Shown here in pieces: positions 25,505 to 35,659 of a DNA stretch of 64,000 bases (position 1 is the stretch's first letter; the number at the start of each line of letters is the position of its first letter). Source of the DNA: Anisus vortex (Eukaryota; Mollusca; Gastropoda; Planorbidae); contig OX421505.1 in NCBI GenBank assembly GCA_949126835.1, positions 2,785,587 to 2,849,586 on the forward strand. The letters run 5' to 3'. The notes under the pieces were generated by a model, which was not told the origin of the DNA, did no database searches, and worked only from the letters and a program-made list of their open reading frames with translations. A program made the translations under genes and the position numbers.

Positions 25505-26374
25505 CTAACTATCAGTGAATTTGTCATTCAATTCATCCTGTACTCCAGGCATGAATTTTACAAATAAGAGTAACAATGTTAACAACATCAAGCTTATTCC
25601 AATTGTTTTCAGAAGGTAAGGCTTTATCATTTTCAAATGATATAATATCTTTGCCTTGCTTTCATCACACAACAATGGCATCTGCATGTGAGCAGTGTAC
25701 AATTTTTGTCTAACAAACACAGTTATGTCAGACAAAAATTTTATGTACTTATCTAGGTACTTGATCAGCCCAAGGAGATCCAATTCGGTCTGCCATGCTT
25801 CTTGAAGTAGTTTGAGTGGTCCTCGGACAGTGGGTCCAAAGATTGGTCCATAGGCTCCTTGACTTTCCGGATAGGATTCAGTTGACATCTCCTGCTCCAG
25901 GCATAAGTTCTTTAGGACTGGATTGAAGAGTTCCGGGGCGAAGTTGGTCCTTCGATCTGTTGGTATGGATTGTGGTAACCCATAGCTTTTGGTAGTTTCG
26001 GTCCAGTTCTCCGCACTCGTTTCTTCAGTGATGCTCCTCAAATCTTCATCTGTACCGGCAACTGCAGGTTTGCATTGTTGTTTGTTCATGCTGTGGTCTA
26101 TCTGTCCATAGACATCAGTAGTAGGATTTTCTTTCTCGTCGACAGCTTTCTCATGCAACTGTAGCAACTCTGGGTCTACTTTCTGCTCAGCAATCAATTC
26201 ATTTTGTGATGACTTCTTTGATTGTTCATTTCCTTTCGGACAATCATCAATCTTGGAGAAAATAGTAGTATCAAGTTCCACTTCTTCTTCCTCTTTCTTC
26301 TCTCGTGGGAGAATTTCTTCTTTCTTTTTCTTTTCTTGTGAGAGAATTTCTTCTTTCTTTTTCTGTGGTGTCAT
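25505..26374 (-). CDS. Second frame of the gypsy element: integrase remnants joined in frame, C-terminal membrane segment
   Basis: The frame encodes 289 residues. An opening Lys/Glu-rich stretch (KKKEEIL repeats) precedes NELIAEQKVDPELLQLHEKA, which resembles the linker before gypsy integrases. At about residues 130-175, YGLPQSIPTDRRTNFAPELF and YPESQGA match the integrase core around the second catalytic Asp. The segment that would hold the catalytic Glu (the LERF part) is missing. FGPTVRGPLKLLQEAW then resumes near the integrase C-terminal part. Residues about 258-280 (TIGISLMLLTLLLLFVKF) form one strong hydrophobic helix, unusual for pol. So several separate deletions have been joined without losing the frame. 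It lies in the same frame as gag-protease, separated by one TAA and ten sense codons. No integrase activity is expected; any structural role is inference. Confidence 0.8.
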   Translation of the reverse strand: MTPQKKKEEILSQEKKKKEEILPREKKEEEEVELDTTIFSKIDDCPKGNEQSKKSSQNELIAEQKVDPELLQLHEKAVDEKENPTTDVYGQIDHSMNKQQCKPAVAGTDEDLRSITEETSAENWTETTKSYGLPQSIPTDRRTNFAPELFNPVLKNLCLEQEMSTESYPESQGAYGPIFGPTVRGPLKLLQEAWQTELDLLGLIKYLDKYIKFLSDITVFVRQKLYTAHMQMPLLCDESKAKILYHLKMIKPYLLKTIGISLMLLTLLLLFVKFMPGVQDELNDKFTDS

Positions 26375-26404
26375 ACCATTTATGACATCACCTACAGGAT
26401 AAAG

Positions 26405-28276
26405 TTATTTTTCTTTTCCTGTCTCCACCATAGGACTAGGGTCGGGATTTTCCTTCACAATCAGTTCAGGTCTCACCCTCCCTTTCGCCAGATCATTTGC
26501 TAGGATAACAGATATGCCCTCAACAGGAAGTTTTGATATTACTCCAACTGTCACATATCCTGTCACCAAGTCAGATGCGAGGTATATCCTATGTAGAGGT
26601 ATTTCTTCTTTCCATTCAAAACCTCTCAATAGGACAGTCTGTCCTGTCAATGTATTCACATTCAATGGTAATACATCTTTAAGCAGCAGTGTTAATGATG
26701 CTCCTGTGTCTCGTAATATGTTTACGGACTTCAGTGGTCCTTCCTTTTGTAAGGCCACACAACCTTCACTAATGAACGGTTGAAAACTGCACAGGGTCTC
26801 TGTGTCAATTTTATTCTTCCCTTGACCATGACTTTCGGGTGTTTTTTCATCTTTCGATGACTTCAGACTCTTGTTCGAGTCAAAAATACTTTGGTCTACT
26901 TTCTCGTCTCTGTGGACTTGGACAATTAATCCAATAGTAGCCATTCTGTATTTATAATCAGGATATTTATCCTCATTATCTTCAGTTGTAGATTTCTCTA
27001 CCTTCTGACTTTTGCTCTCAGGCAAATCCACCCTCAGTGTTTCTGGTTTAGAATAATCTTTCTTCGAATTCAGTTCGTTTGTATTTTCGCTTTCTTGTAC
27101 ATTCTGTATTGGTTTATGGCTTGCACACATGACCACTTTGTTAGGTCTTTTTTCTTTCCTTATGTTCCAACAGTCTTCAATGCTATGTCCTGTTCTTTTA
27201 CAAAAAGTACATTGGACGTTTTTGTTGACAGGTCTTTTATTAACATCATTTTGTTTCACAAAATGCTCTTTTTCACGATGTTGTTGTGGTGTGTTTTCTG
27301 CTTGCCGTTGTGCCCTATTAAAATTCTTTTCACCAGCTGTCCTATGACACAATGTGTACTGTTCCGCTAAATCAGCAGCCTTATGTGGGTCAGTGATGTC
27401 ACGCTCGGATAAATACATTCTTACATCCGGCCTAACTTTGTTAATAAAATCTTCTAAGAGAATGATATCTTTCATTTCTTTTAAGGTGGAGATATTTCTG
27501 GATTTTATCCACTGATCCATTAACTTTTCTTCTGCTCTAAGGAAGTCTAAGTGTGTTTGGTAAGGGGACATTGTGTACTGACGGAACCTTTTCCGATAAC
27601 TTTCCGGTATTTGGTTATAGGCTTTAAGTACAGTGTCTTTAATGACTTCATAATCATTTAAATGTTCCTCTTTTAACAATATAACACAATCTCTTGCCCT
27701 TCCCTGAGTAAAAGCTGTTCTTACTAATATTCCCCATTTATCTTCTGGGAATTTAAAATCTCTGCAAGAAATTTCAAAGGTCTGGAAGAAATTAGCTATT
27801 TCACTTTCTTTATCAATGTAAGTAGGGACTAGCTTTTTCCATCTGGCCATCTCTACATCATTATGAGATTCTTTTTTAGTAGCTCCTATCTTCGCTAGCT
27901 CTATTCTTTCCTGACTTTCGCGTTGACTTTTCTTATCTTCCATCTCAAACTCAAGACGTTTTTGTTCTATCTCACGATCAAGACGTTTTTCTTCTCGTTT
28001 ATCTTCCAATTCCATCCGTTTCATTTCTAGTTGAAATCGCAACTGTTCGGACATTGAAGATTTCGACGTCTGACCTTCAACTTGATATTCCTCCGCGCTT
28101 GATTCTACTTTCAACTTGCCACTCGCAATCAACACATCTTTTATCTGCTGTGTCAACACAGTCCTCGATGGTGTAGTCTCAGTAACTTCTATCTTCAAGA
28201 TCTCAGCGATCTCTTTTAACTTCTTTATTGATAAAGTTTTCAGAACTTCTTCTTCTGGCTTTTCAATAAATTCCAT
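26405..28276 (-). CDS. Gag-protease polyprotein of the gypsy element
   Basis: The frame encodes 623 residues. Residues 1-55 resemble a short SAP-like helical module (LKKLKEIAEIL type). Residues 75-135 are a highly charged coiled coil (EMKRMELEDKREEKRLDREI). About 145-315 form a SCAN-like retroviral capsid domain (FFQTFE...W, LLEDFINKVRPDVRMYLSER). A CX2CX4HX4C zinc knuckle (CTFCKRTGHSIEDC) lies at about 356-370. The aspartic protease with LRDTGASLTLL begins near 517, and its flap and C-terminal part (PVEGISVILANDLA) follow. It would package element RNA and process the polyprotein. ATG 28276 lies about 170 nt inside the 5' LTR. The frame ends at TAA 26405-26407, and the second coding frame resumes in phase ten codons later, so stop readthrough is possible but unproven. 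Confidence 0.93.
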   Translation of the reverse strand: MEFIEKPEEEVLKTLSIKKLKEIAEILKIEVTETTPSRTVLTQQIKDVLIASGKLKVESSAEEYQVEGQTSKSSMSEQLRFQLEMKRMELEDKREEKRLDREIEQKRLEFEMEDKKSQRESQERIELAKIGATKKESHNDVEMARWKKLVPTYIDKESEIANFFQTFEISCRDFKFPEDKWGILVRTAFTQGRARDCVILLKEEHLNDYEVIKDTVLKAYNQIPESYRKRFRQYTMSPYQTHLDFLRAEEKLMDQWIKSRNISTLKEMKDIILLEDFINKVRPDVRMYLSERDITDPHKAADLAEQYTLCHRTAGEKNFNRAQRQAENTPQQHREKEHFVKQNDVNKRPVNKNVQCTFCKRTGHSIEDCWNIRKEKRPNKVVMCASHKPIQNVQESENTNELNSKKDYSKPETLRVDLPESKSQKVEKSTTEDNEDKYPDYKYRMATIGLIVQVHRDEKVDQSIFDSNKSLKSSKDEKTPESHGQGKNKIDTETLCSFQPFISEGCVALQKEGPLKSVNILRDTGASLTLLLKDVLPLNVNTLTGQTVLLRGFEWKEEIPLHRIYLASDLVTGYVTVGVISKLPVEGISVILANDLAKGRVRPELIVKENPDPSPMVETGKEK

Positions 28277-28449
28277 TCTTTAGTTAAGAGATTTATAAAA
28301 TGTAAATTTCTCCAACTTACGTTTTTCCAATCGGAAGAATAATTTCAGCGTTCTTAGGCTTGCTTAGTAGGTCACTGCTCCAACACACAACACAACACAA
28401 CTTAAATATATGCTTCACTATACAACTATATCGGACGCAGGCCGCAAAC
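28277..28449 (-). promoter_or_regulatory. Leader and presumed primer-binding region of the gypsy element
   Basis: In element orientation the LTR end CCATAACA is followed directly by GTTTGCGGCCTGCGTCCGAT. This does not start with TGG, so it is not a standard 3'-CCA tRNA primer site. Priming may use an internal tRNA region or the site may be altered. Confidence 0.5.
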
Positions 28450-29071
28450 TGTTATGGCCCTTTAGATGACTATTATTACGACTCGTTAAATCGGATTCAA
28501 TGAATATAGTTGTAGCTTTATTAGAAGTCTCTAGATTCTGCTAATCTGTAGCCCAAGCTAGGGGTTCCTTGACTGACAGGTCTATGCAGTAATGTAATTA
28601 TATTCGTGATAATTATCTTCAACACATTTCTCAACAATGATAGATCAAACAACTCCAGTTGTTGAATAAACAATTTTATTTAAATTGTAGACTCAATATA
28701 AACGATCAATAAACTTTATCAACTGATGGCAACATAAGTTTCAATAAAATGACATTATATGTACAAGTATTAATATAGCGACTTCACTCTACAAACGTTT
28801 AAACTGAACTAACTTTAAGGAGGTCGGGACTTAACAAAGAAAACTATCATCGAAGATTCTACAGGGTCTTAATACGCATTTTAACCTCTTTCTCTATAAT
28901 TACTACGATCCAGAATTATCCTCCAATTTCCACGGGATTTGAACGAATTATTTTATTTAAACTGCCCTCAGGGCATAAAGGTCAAACCTTGGTCGCTTTG
29001 GACTCTGATACGCACTTGTTAAGAGGTCAATGCCTTACTACGTCATTCCTCTATGACCGATATTCGTAACA
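28450..29071 (-). repeat. 5' LTR
   Basis: 622 bp, the upstream LTR for the minus-strand genes. It is followed on the plus strand by the AGAT target duplication (29072-29075). Confidence 0.95.
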
Positions 29072-32000
29072 AGATGCAAAGATTTGTAATACACCCTGTA
29101 CTAAAGCTTTATAAAAATTAATGTTAATTGAGATTCTTATTTTCTTTTTCTTTTAAAATCTTCAAACTTAGTAATTCTTGGCTGATAAATTCAAGGAATC
29201 AAGCAAAATTTAATGGGTGGACATCTTTATTTTACCCAAGTAATTAGTAAAATTATGAGTGGAAAAGGTAATGAAAACATAAAACCAAAATTGTATTAAA
29301 TTAAGACAGTATTTAATTAATTTGCCTATTTTTGTAAAGTGTGGATCCATTTTATTGACATTTTGATGTAGCTTTAATACTATTAAAAATTAAAAAATAA
29401 CCTTTAATTTAAGATCATTTGGATCCATGGGGATAGTAAAACATGCGATTTACATTTCCCTAACTCGTGTCAGGTTTGAATCTGAACTAGACTCAAGGGC
29501 ACACCTGATCGGGGGGAAAATTCCAGCGCATCTAATTGGATTAAAGCTGGGGACCTATGTATAGGCATAAAAATGTTATTCTGTCACAATGCCCCACTAC
29601 TATTAATACTACAGAGTAAGGTAATAAAAGAAAAGGTCAGAAGGGTGATATGTAAACAATTGTAAATACTCACAGACTGTTACATCTTTTATATGGTACG
29701 TAAAGTCCGGAACTCTGTTTTGCCCATACTCCCTGACCAACACATTGTTGCTGCAAAGCTATTGGTGAAAACTTTTTTCATAGAGTTGAAAACGAAAGCC
29801 TTTACAATGTCAACTCCAAGGAAACAATGAAGATTCACCTATAAAAGAGAAAGAAAAACCACATTGATAGATCGTAATTTAATATCAAGAAGTTCTAAAA
29901 TCACATGTAATAATATTTAAAAGCTTTCCTTTGAAAATAGAAAACAGAAAGTAATTTAAATTTATGTGAAATATATTTCATATAATAATTCAGTTCACAC
30001 TACAAAATTGATTACTATAAATACTCAACAAAACAGAAAGAAAAAAAATTACACTTAGACAAATTAAAAGGTCTATTAGATTAGAAAAAAACTAAATCTA
30101 GGGAGAGTAAAAAAAAATTACTAAAGCTATGCGATAGATTAATCAAGAATAGAAATACACATATTTACACATATTTAAAAAAACAGACACGTTGACAAGC
30201 ATAGAGAAAACAACAGATTGACAAGTAGCCTATATACAAAAACATATAAGCCTACATGACAAATATTTAAAAAATATAGAGACAAAATTTAAATTGCACT
30301 CCTAATGGACGCTACCAAATTACCTTCCTTTATTATGGACTTGCACGTTGATGGAACTTTTTCTTATGAATTAATATTACGAATGAATACAATTATTTTA
30401 TTAATTAGATTGTTCAAATACGGTCAATTATTATGTTTGGGTTAGGGTTGATGTCTAAGCCATTTTGAAATAAAGTCTGGGCCATAGGGAATAATTAGTA
30501 AAATAATGCTTGGGTTATGGGATAGACGAAGATACAAGGTATACATAGCAGGAAAGTAGGTTGGTACTAGTAGAAAGGTTAATATTTTATTATTTGAGAA
30601 TAAAATGTATTACATACACTGGGATGCTCTAACTCCATATCCACAAGTACATGTTCCATTCTCTGTTCTAGCTATATATCAGTAAAAAAAAATATTTATA
30701 ATGGCATTTATCAACAGTTCATACTGAAAAAATTAATTAATTCATTCATTAATTTATACAATTTTTCATATTAAATCGTAAAAGAATTTAAGCATTATAA
30801 TTAAAATATACCTGGTTAGAATGGCAGGCTCTCTTTGATGGAGTAGGTGGTCTTAAATCTATTAAAATAAATTAACAAGCAATAAAAATACAACTTTCAA
30901 GTTTAAAAATTGACAGGCCTAGCAGAAAATCCAAAAATTATTAAATGCTAGTTAGCAGGTTTATATTATGAACTAAATAGAATGTCAGTCATAATTAAAC
31001 ACATTTTCCATTCAACATTCAAAATTCGAAAAAATATATGGATACAAATTATTACTAGTAAGAATGTTATATTTTTTTATTTTATTTAGACAAATTGGAA
31101 ACTTAAAACAAATAATAGTTTAATAAATACGTAATCGTAAAATATAATTGAAATTAAGTGCGTGTACTTACTAGGTTATTCTAGTCAGTGTCTCATCTTC
31201 ATCTGTGGAGGAATCAAATTGTCCTAAGAAGAAAAAAATCAATACATTATCTTCATTACCAAAGAAAGTAACAAAAACAAATGATAAAACATCAAATTAT
31301 TTTTATATCAATATCTGTTTAAATCATACTTTTCCTTTGCCACATTGCTTCATCCTGCTGTCCCCAGCTCGCTGAGCTGCTCAGTCACTTACTGGCCATG
31401 TCACAATAATCTATGAAAACAATACTTTTTTTAGATTACTTGCTCAACTTTAAAAAAGCAGCAAAGAAAATATATTTAATTAATTAAATATTGCACAATT
31501 AATTACTTTTCCATAGATATAACTGATTATAATATAAATTACCTGAATATATTTATATAATTCTGAACACTCATTCTCTTCCAGGTCATCTCTGGCTCAG
31601 CTTGATTCTTTGCAGCTTTTGTAATCCTTGTAGTGTCCTTAACGTTGGCCATAAACATTTAGGCCTACTTGAAGTACCTACGAAGCTCTTACGCTTTGTG
31701 ACTCTTTGATAGCCATAGCATCTGCAAAGATGTGACTAGACACTAGAAAGAAAAAAACAGACATTAGTTGATAAGTAAACTAGGGTTGAAAATCATTTTA
31801 AGATTATGATTTAATAGCTAGCAGTAGCCTGTACTGACAGTGCTGAATTAAATACAGTAATTTAAATATAATAATTTAATATAGGCTTAAATTAATAATA
31901 TGAACGACATGAAATCATTAAAAAATTTAAATTAATAGTAGGCCTAATAAGCCTAATTCTATCTAAAAGGAACGTATCTAAAATATATTACTATTTTAAC

Positions 32001-33089
32001 TATTTAATAGGCCTAACTCTTTTTAATTTACTATTTATTACTGAGACTTAGGCCTATAATTTGATTAATTTATAATAATATTATTATATATAATACAAAT
32101 ACAATATATGAAAAAGCTGAAACATATTATATAGCATTGAGCATAGCCAGTAAATCTAACTCTAACCACAATTCACAAACGTGACAATAGACTCAATAGT
32201 AAATACTTCCTATTATTCTAATTCTAAACTCTAAATACTCTAAATGTTAAAACGTACTAAAAATATATTTAATATTCCATCGAAATGATATCTTATATAA
32301 ATTAAATTGTTTAGACTTCTAACTTACTATAAATTATTATATAGAAATAATTAATTTAATTATAGTAATATCTATTTAGTTTAGTCTAGACGTTAGTAGA
32401 CAGCGTGGTTTACAAAGAAAGTGAAAATTTTAAAAGTAATGCAGCATGGCTTTTATTGAAAGTCAGTAGTAAAGTATAATTTATCGAGTCTATAATATTT
32501 AATATATATCTATATTTACTGTAGGCTTACCTTGTAAAGTGGCCCTTCGTCACGTTTAATGCGGACTAACCACTGTTTCTTCATTTTTTTCATCAATTTG
32601 AAACTACAACAGCGTGACGCCATCTTGTCTGAAAATTTTACTTAACTCGTTGTCGATTCAATATGGCAGTGTCTAGCGGTTTAAAATTAATTTCTTTTTT
32701 TTTACTGTAGTACTGTAGCCTATATCTTCCATAATTTTTAAAAAAAAAATTAAAATTCTAATAATACCGATAAAATGTATTATATATTATAATTATATAA
32801 TGAAATTATTATCTTTTAAATTCCTTATGTTACTTAATATTCACATGAGTTTTTTTTTTCTTAAAAATAATTGAAAATTTTTTTTTTTTTTACTTTAACA
32901 TTTTCGACTGCACATAATCGGTCCAAATGCGATACGTAGGCTATAAAAAGCACGGAGGCGCAAAAAAAGTGCCGAAATTTCTCAAATGCAAACCGAATGC
33001 AAAAAGCATTCGAAAGACGGAAGCCGAGCGTGCCGAAAAAGAACCGACCAAAATCTAGCTCGGTCCGCATTCCCTGTGCTATCAGGGTA

Positions 33090-33639
33090 GTAATGATGTA
33101 GGCCTATATATATTTTCCCATAAATATATTTTTTTCCCTTTACTCTGCTGCATGGCTATTGTTAAATTAATAAATTAAGTTGTATATCAAGTAAAAATAA
33201 AATATTTTATCTATATTATATCATATTTATTGTTTAGGCATATCTATATATTATGTCCAACTATTTTGTACTATTACACTAACTTTACCAAAATTATTTT
33301 ATGTAGTTATGTAAAAAAATGTTATTAACTTCAATACTCTACCGTTTCCATGTTTTTGCACTTTATTTACTGTCACCGTTTTGCTTTATTGATTGAATAT
33401 ATACTTTTTATTGTATGTTGCAAAAAAATATTTTGAATACAAATATAATAAAATATAAACGAAATCACTTTCTTTGTTTTGTTTTACTTGTTTTTACTAT
33501 ATGTGTTTATATAATAATTTTTTTTGTATATTGTATTATAATTACGAAAAAGTGGGTAAATAAAGGTAAAATCCGAATCCACCCAATGTTGGTTTGATAA
33601 GGACTAAATATACGGGTCAATGAAGGCAAAAACCGCATT
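33090..33639. other. AT-rich DNA of the outer element
   Basis: No gene was recognised. A 60-codon frame at 33415-33597 is Phe/Ile/Tyr-rich low-complexity translation. Confidence 0.5.
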
Positions 33640-33977
33640 GCGCTGGTAATAAACTACCGTCATTGGCCCGATATGGAAACGAAATGAAAAGCTGGAGAAG
33701 GGAGGGGGATATCCATTAGGCCCCAATGCCGGCAAACCCTAAGCGCGCCCGCATGTCTAATGCCCGCATTGGCCCATAATCGACCCAGGTATCAGCGCGG
33801 GTATCGACGCCGAAATGGCGGCCATTTTGGCCTACTAAGGCCTCCTAGCATAGCGATATCGCTTTTCATTGGGGCGCCATGCGGGCAACTGCTGGCAACC
33901 TAATGGGTACGTATTAGGGCAAGGGGGGAAAACTCTAATTGATTCCGAATGGGGCCAATGCCGGCATGTTTAAGGGG

Positions 33978-34316
33978 TTACAACTTTACACACACTTTAG
34001 ACCTAGTTACGACTATAAACACAGTCTGGACTTAATTACGACTATAAACACACTTTGGACCTTGTTACGACTTTAAATACACTTTGAACCTAGTAATGAC
34101 AACAAACACAATTTGGACCTAGTTTCGACTATAAACATAATTTGGCCCTAGTTACCACTATAAACAATTTGTTGAAATAGTTACGACTATAAACACTTTT
34201 TGGACCGTGTTACGACTATAAACACTTTATGGACCTAGTTACGACTATAAACACGTTTTGGACCTAGTAACGACTATAAACACTTTTTGGACCTAGTTAC
34301 GACTACAAACACTTTG
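33978..34316. repeat. 29-bp minisatellite, right part
   Basis: About twelve copies of the same GACCTAGTTACGACTATAAACAC unit as 12206-13283. The array begins mid-unit at TTACAACTTTA, which completes the unit broken at 13283. Confidence 0.9.
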
Positions 34317-34841
34317 GTTTTATTTTAACAAATTTATAAAAAAAAAAATGAAACAAAATTCTTCTATCCTTTTCTTAAATGTAAAGTCTCATATTCCTAT
34401 CGTTTACATATGTAAATAAATTGCAATATATTCTCCTTTGAATGTAATACCTTGACTACTGGCATTACGCTATACTTTCACCATGATATTAATATTAAGA
34501 ATGTATTTTACACAATATCAAATGTGTACAAATCTCTATTACTGTCTTCTTTCTATTTGGTTTCGTTTTAACAAAATTAATGAAATAAAATAAAAATGTC
34601 TTTTATCCTTTTCTTAAATGTAAACTCTCATATTCTGATTTCATACATATGTAAAACAAATGATTATAGTTTGACTTTATACAAATGAATTGACTTGATT
34701 AGTATTATCTATACCCCAAAAAGGGATATAATCACAAAATGTTTGATACATATCTCTCTGTTTTCTTCTATCCCTTTGTTTTGTAAAAAATATTTGGAAT
34801 TTTGTCTTCATTCCTGTTTCATTATTTAAAAAAAAATATAT
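34317..34841. repeat. Degenerate ~235-bp repeat, two copies, relative at 37385
   Basis: TTTTAACAAA..TAATGAAA..AAAA, ATCCTTTTCTTAAATGTAAA and CATACATATGTAAA-like words recur at 34318 and 34565. More diverged versions lie at 37400-37520 and 37650-37740. Confidence 0.5.
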
Positions 34842-35368
34842 ATCAACCATGGAAGTATTATTATAAAACTGAGTATGAAAGTATCAACCATGGAAGTATT
34901 ATTATAAAACTGAGTATGGAAGTATCAACCATGGAAGTATTATTAAAAAACTGAGTATGAAAGTATCAACCATGGAAGTATTATTATAAAACTGAGTATG
35001 GATATATCAACCATGGAAGTATTATTATAAAACTGAGTATGAAAGTATCAACCATGGAAGTATTATTATAAAACTGAGTATGAAAGTATCAACCATGGAA
35101 GTATTATTATAAAACTGAGTATGGATATATCAACCATGGAAGTATTATTATAAAACTGAGTATGAAAGTATCAACCATGGAAGTATTATTATAAAACTGA
35201 GTATGAAAGTATCAACCATGGAAGTATTATTATAAAACTGAGTATGAAAGTATCAACCATGGAAGTATTATTATAAAACTGAGTATGAAAGTATCAACCA
35301 TGGAAGTATTATTATAAAACTGAGTATGAAAGTATCAACCATGGAAGTATTATTATAAAACTGAGTAT
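34842..35368. repeat. 41-bp tandem array, about 13 copies
   Basis: ATCAACCATGGAAGTATTAT recurs exactly every 41 bp from 34842. Most copies are identical apart from GAAAGT/GATATA/GGAAGT alternatives at the unit junction, so expansion is recent. Confidence 0.95.
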
Positions 35369-35465
35369 ACAATCACTCGTATTACGAACCTCTGAGTAAT
35401 TATGTTTTAAGTTTGATGACTCGTAATAAAGAGGTCGTAATAAAGAAATTGAAAAAAACAGTTAT
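35367..35465. repeat. Dispersed repeat, partner at 38147-38235
   Basis: TACAATCACTCGTATTACGA followed by ACCTCTGAGTAATTATGTTTTAA and later AAAAACAGTTA recurs at 38147 with a few changes. The pair are direct repeats about 2.8 kb apart. Confidence 0.7.
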
Positions 35466-35659
35466 AGTGAGTGACACTAAGTAAGTCAAGTATGTCAAGA
35501 AAATTGGGATGTATCTAGGTAACTACACTATGTACTCTAAATAAGGGTTCAGAAACCTAAGGGACGCAAGCCAGATTTTGCACGCAGAGGGCCTCCAATG
35601 GTCTTTCTTGGTTAAAACAAAAACGTTCCTGTATTGAATGAGTAGAACCGACTGTTGGA

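Larger units (their letters stand above)
22657..29071 (-). mobile_element. Young Ty3/gypsy-type LTR retrotransposon lacking reverse transcriptase
   Basis: Two 622-bp direct repeats (22657-23278 and 28450-29071) begin TGTTATGG and end CGTAACA on the plus strand. They differ at about three positions. A 4-bp target duplication AGAT lies at 22653-22656 and 29072-29075. Coding is on the minus strand: gag plus protease (28276-26405), then a 289-codon frame with integrase remnants (26374-25505). There is no reverse transcriptase or RNase H, and 2.2 kb of AT-rich DNA (23293-25504) separates the second frame from the polypurine tract. The element is therefore non-autonomous. The near-identity of the LTRs says it inserted recently, so it was presumably moved by enzymes of a complete relative. 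A solo LTR of the same family lies at 61715-62339. Confidence 0.95.
22408..32623 (-). pseudogene. Decayed multi-exon gene inside the TIR element, DUF4806-like
   Basis: Exons seen on the minus strand: 32531-32623 (ATG at 32623; MASRCC..., then KKQWLVRIKRDEGPLYK, GTAAGC donor); possibly about 31565-31742 (one frame contains CSSHIFADAM); 31172-31223 (QFDSSTDEDETLTRIT, GTAAGT donor); 30812-30858 (LRPPTPSKRACHSNQ); 29684-29838; and 22408-22526 (DAARCHKSAAEEEINKSKQM... to KRHF-stop, followed by AATAAA). The 29684-29838 exon contains MKKVFTNSFAATMCWSGSMG and then KTEFRTL, which fits the C-terminal core of DUF4806 (LFTN.LA...W.G..GK..F..L). CC...QWL..IKRDE with CSSH weakly recalls a THAP finger. It carries an in-frame TAA near 29694 and exon phases that do not all join, so this copy is broken. 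The gypsy element lies in its last intron. Confidence 0.45.
21985..33087. mobile_element. TIR DNA element with TA duplication carrying a decayed multi-exon gene
   Basis: CCCTAATAGCACA (21985-21997) is mirrored by TGTGCTATCAGGG (33075-33087), 12 of 13 matching, and both copies are bounded by TA (21983-21984 and 33088-33089). About 240 bp inside the left end and 170 bp inside the right end are GC-rich with repeated CCGAA/TCGG words, while the interior is AT-rich. Minus-strand exons run from 32623, just inside the right end, to a stop and AATAAA at 22403-22410, just inside the left end. The gene therefore fills the element and is probably its cargo or transposase-associated gene. A gypsy element (22657-29071) has since inserted into it. 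Without that the element is about 4.7 kb. TA duplication fits Tc1/mariner or ISL2EU-type elements; I cannot decide which. Confidence 0.6.
13284..33977. mobile_element. Large composite insertion with short TIRs, splitting a minisatellite
   Basis: CCTCTTAAACAT at 13284-13295 is matched in inverse orientation by ATGTTTAAGGGG at 33966-33977 (11 of 12). The two flanks rejoin into one 29-bp minisatellite unit: CTAGTT on the left, TTACAACT on the right. This suggests a target duplication of TT, or TTA with one base lost. Both ends carry 200-340 bp of unusually GC-rich DNA (13300-13490, 33640-33965) full of CCATTAGG, CCGCATTGGC and ATGCCGGCA-like words, unlike the AT-rich interior. The interior includes a second TIR element and a gypsy element, so the founding element would be about 9.6 kb. 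A possible PIF/Harbinger relic at 20187-20630 would suit a TTA duplication, but that link is inference. Confidence 0.55.

Noticed and set aside
26514..27370. Plus-strand frames opposite the gag gene
   Set aside because: Shadows of the strongly supported minus-strand Gag-protease frame.
22657..29071. Complete infectious retrovirus
   Set aside because: No reverse transcriptase, RNase H or envelope; the single hydrophobic helix in the second frame is not an envelope protein.
34842..35368. CRISPR-like array
   Set aside because: Direct 41-bp units abut one another with no unique spacers, and the DNA is eukaryotic.
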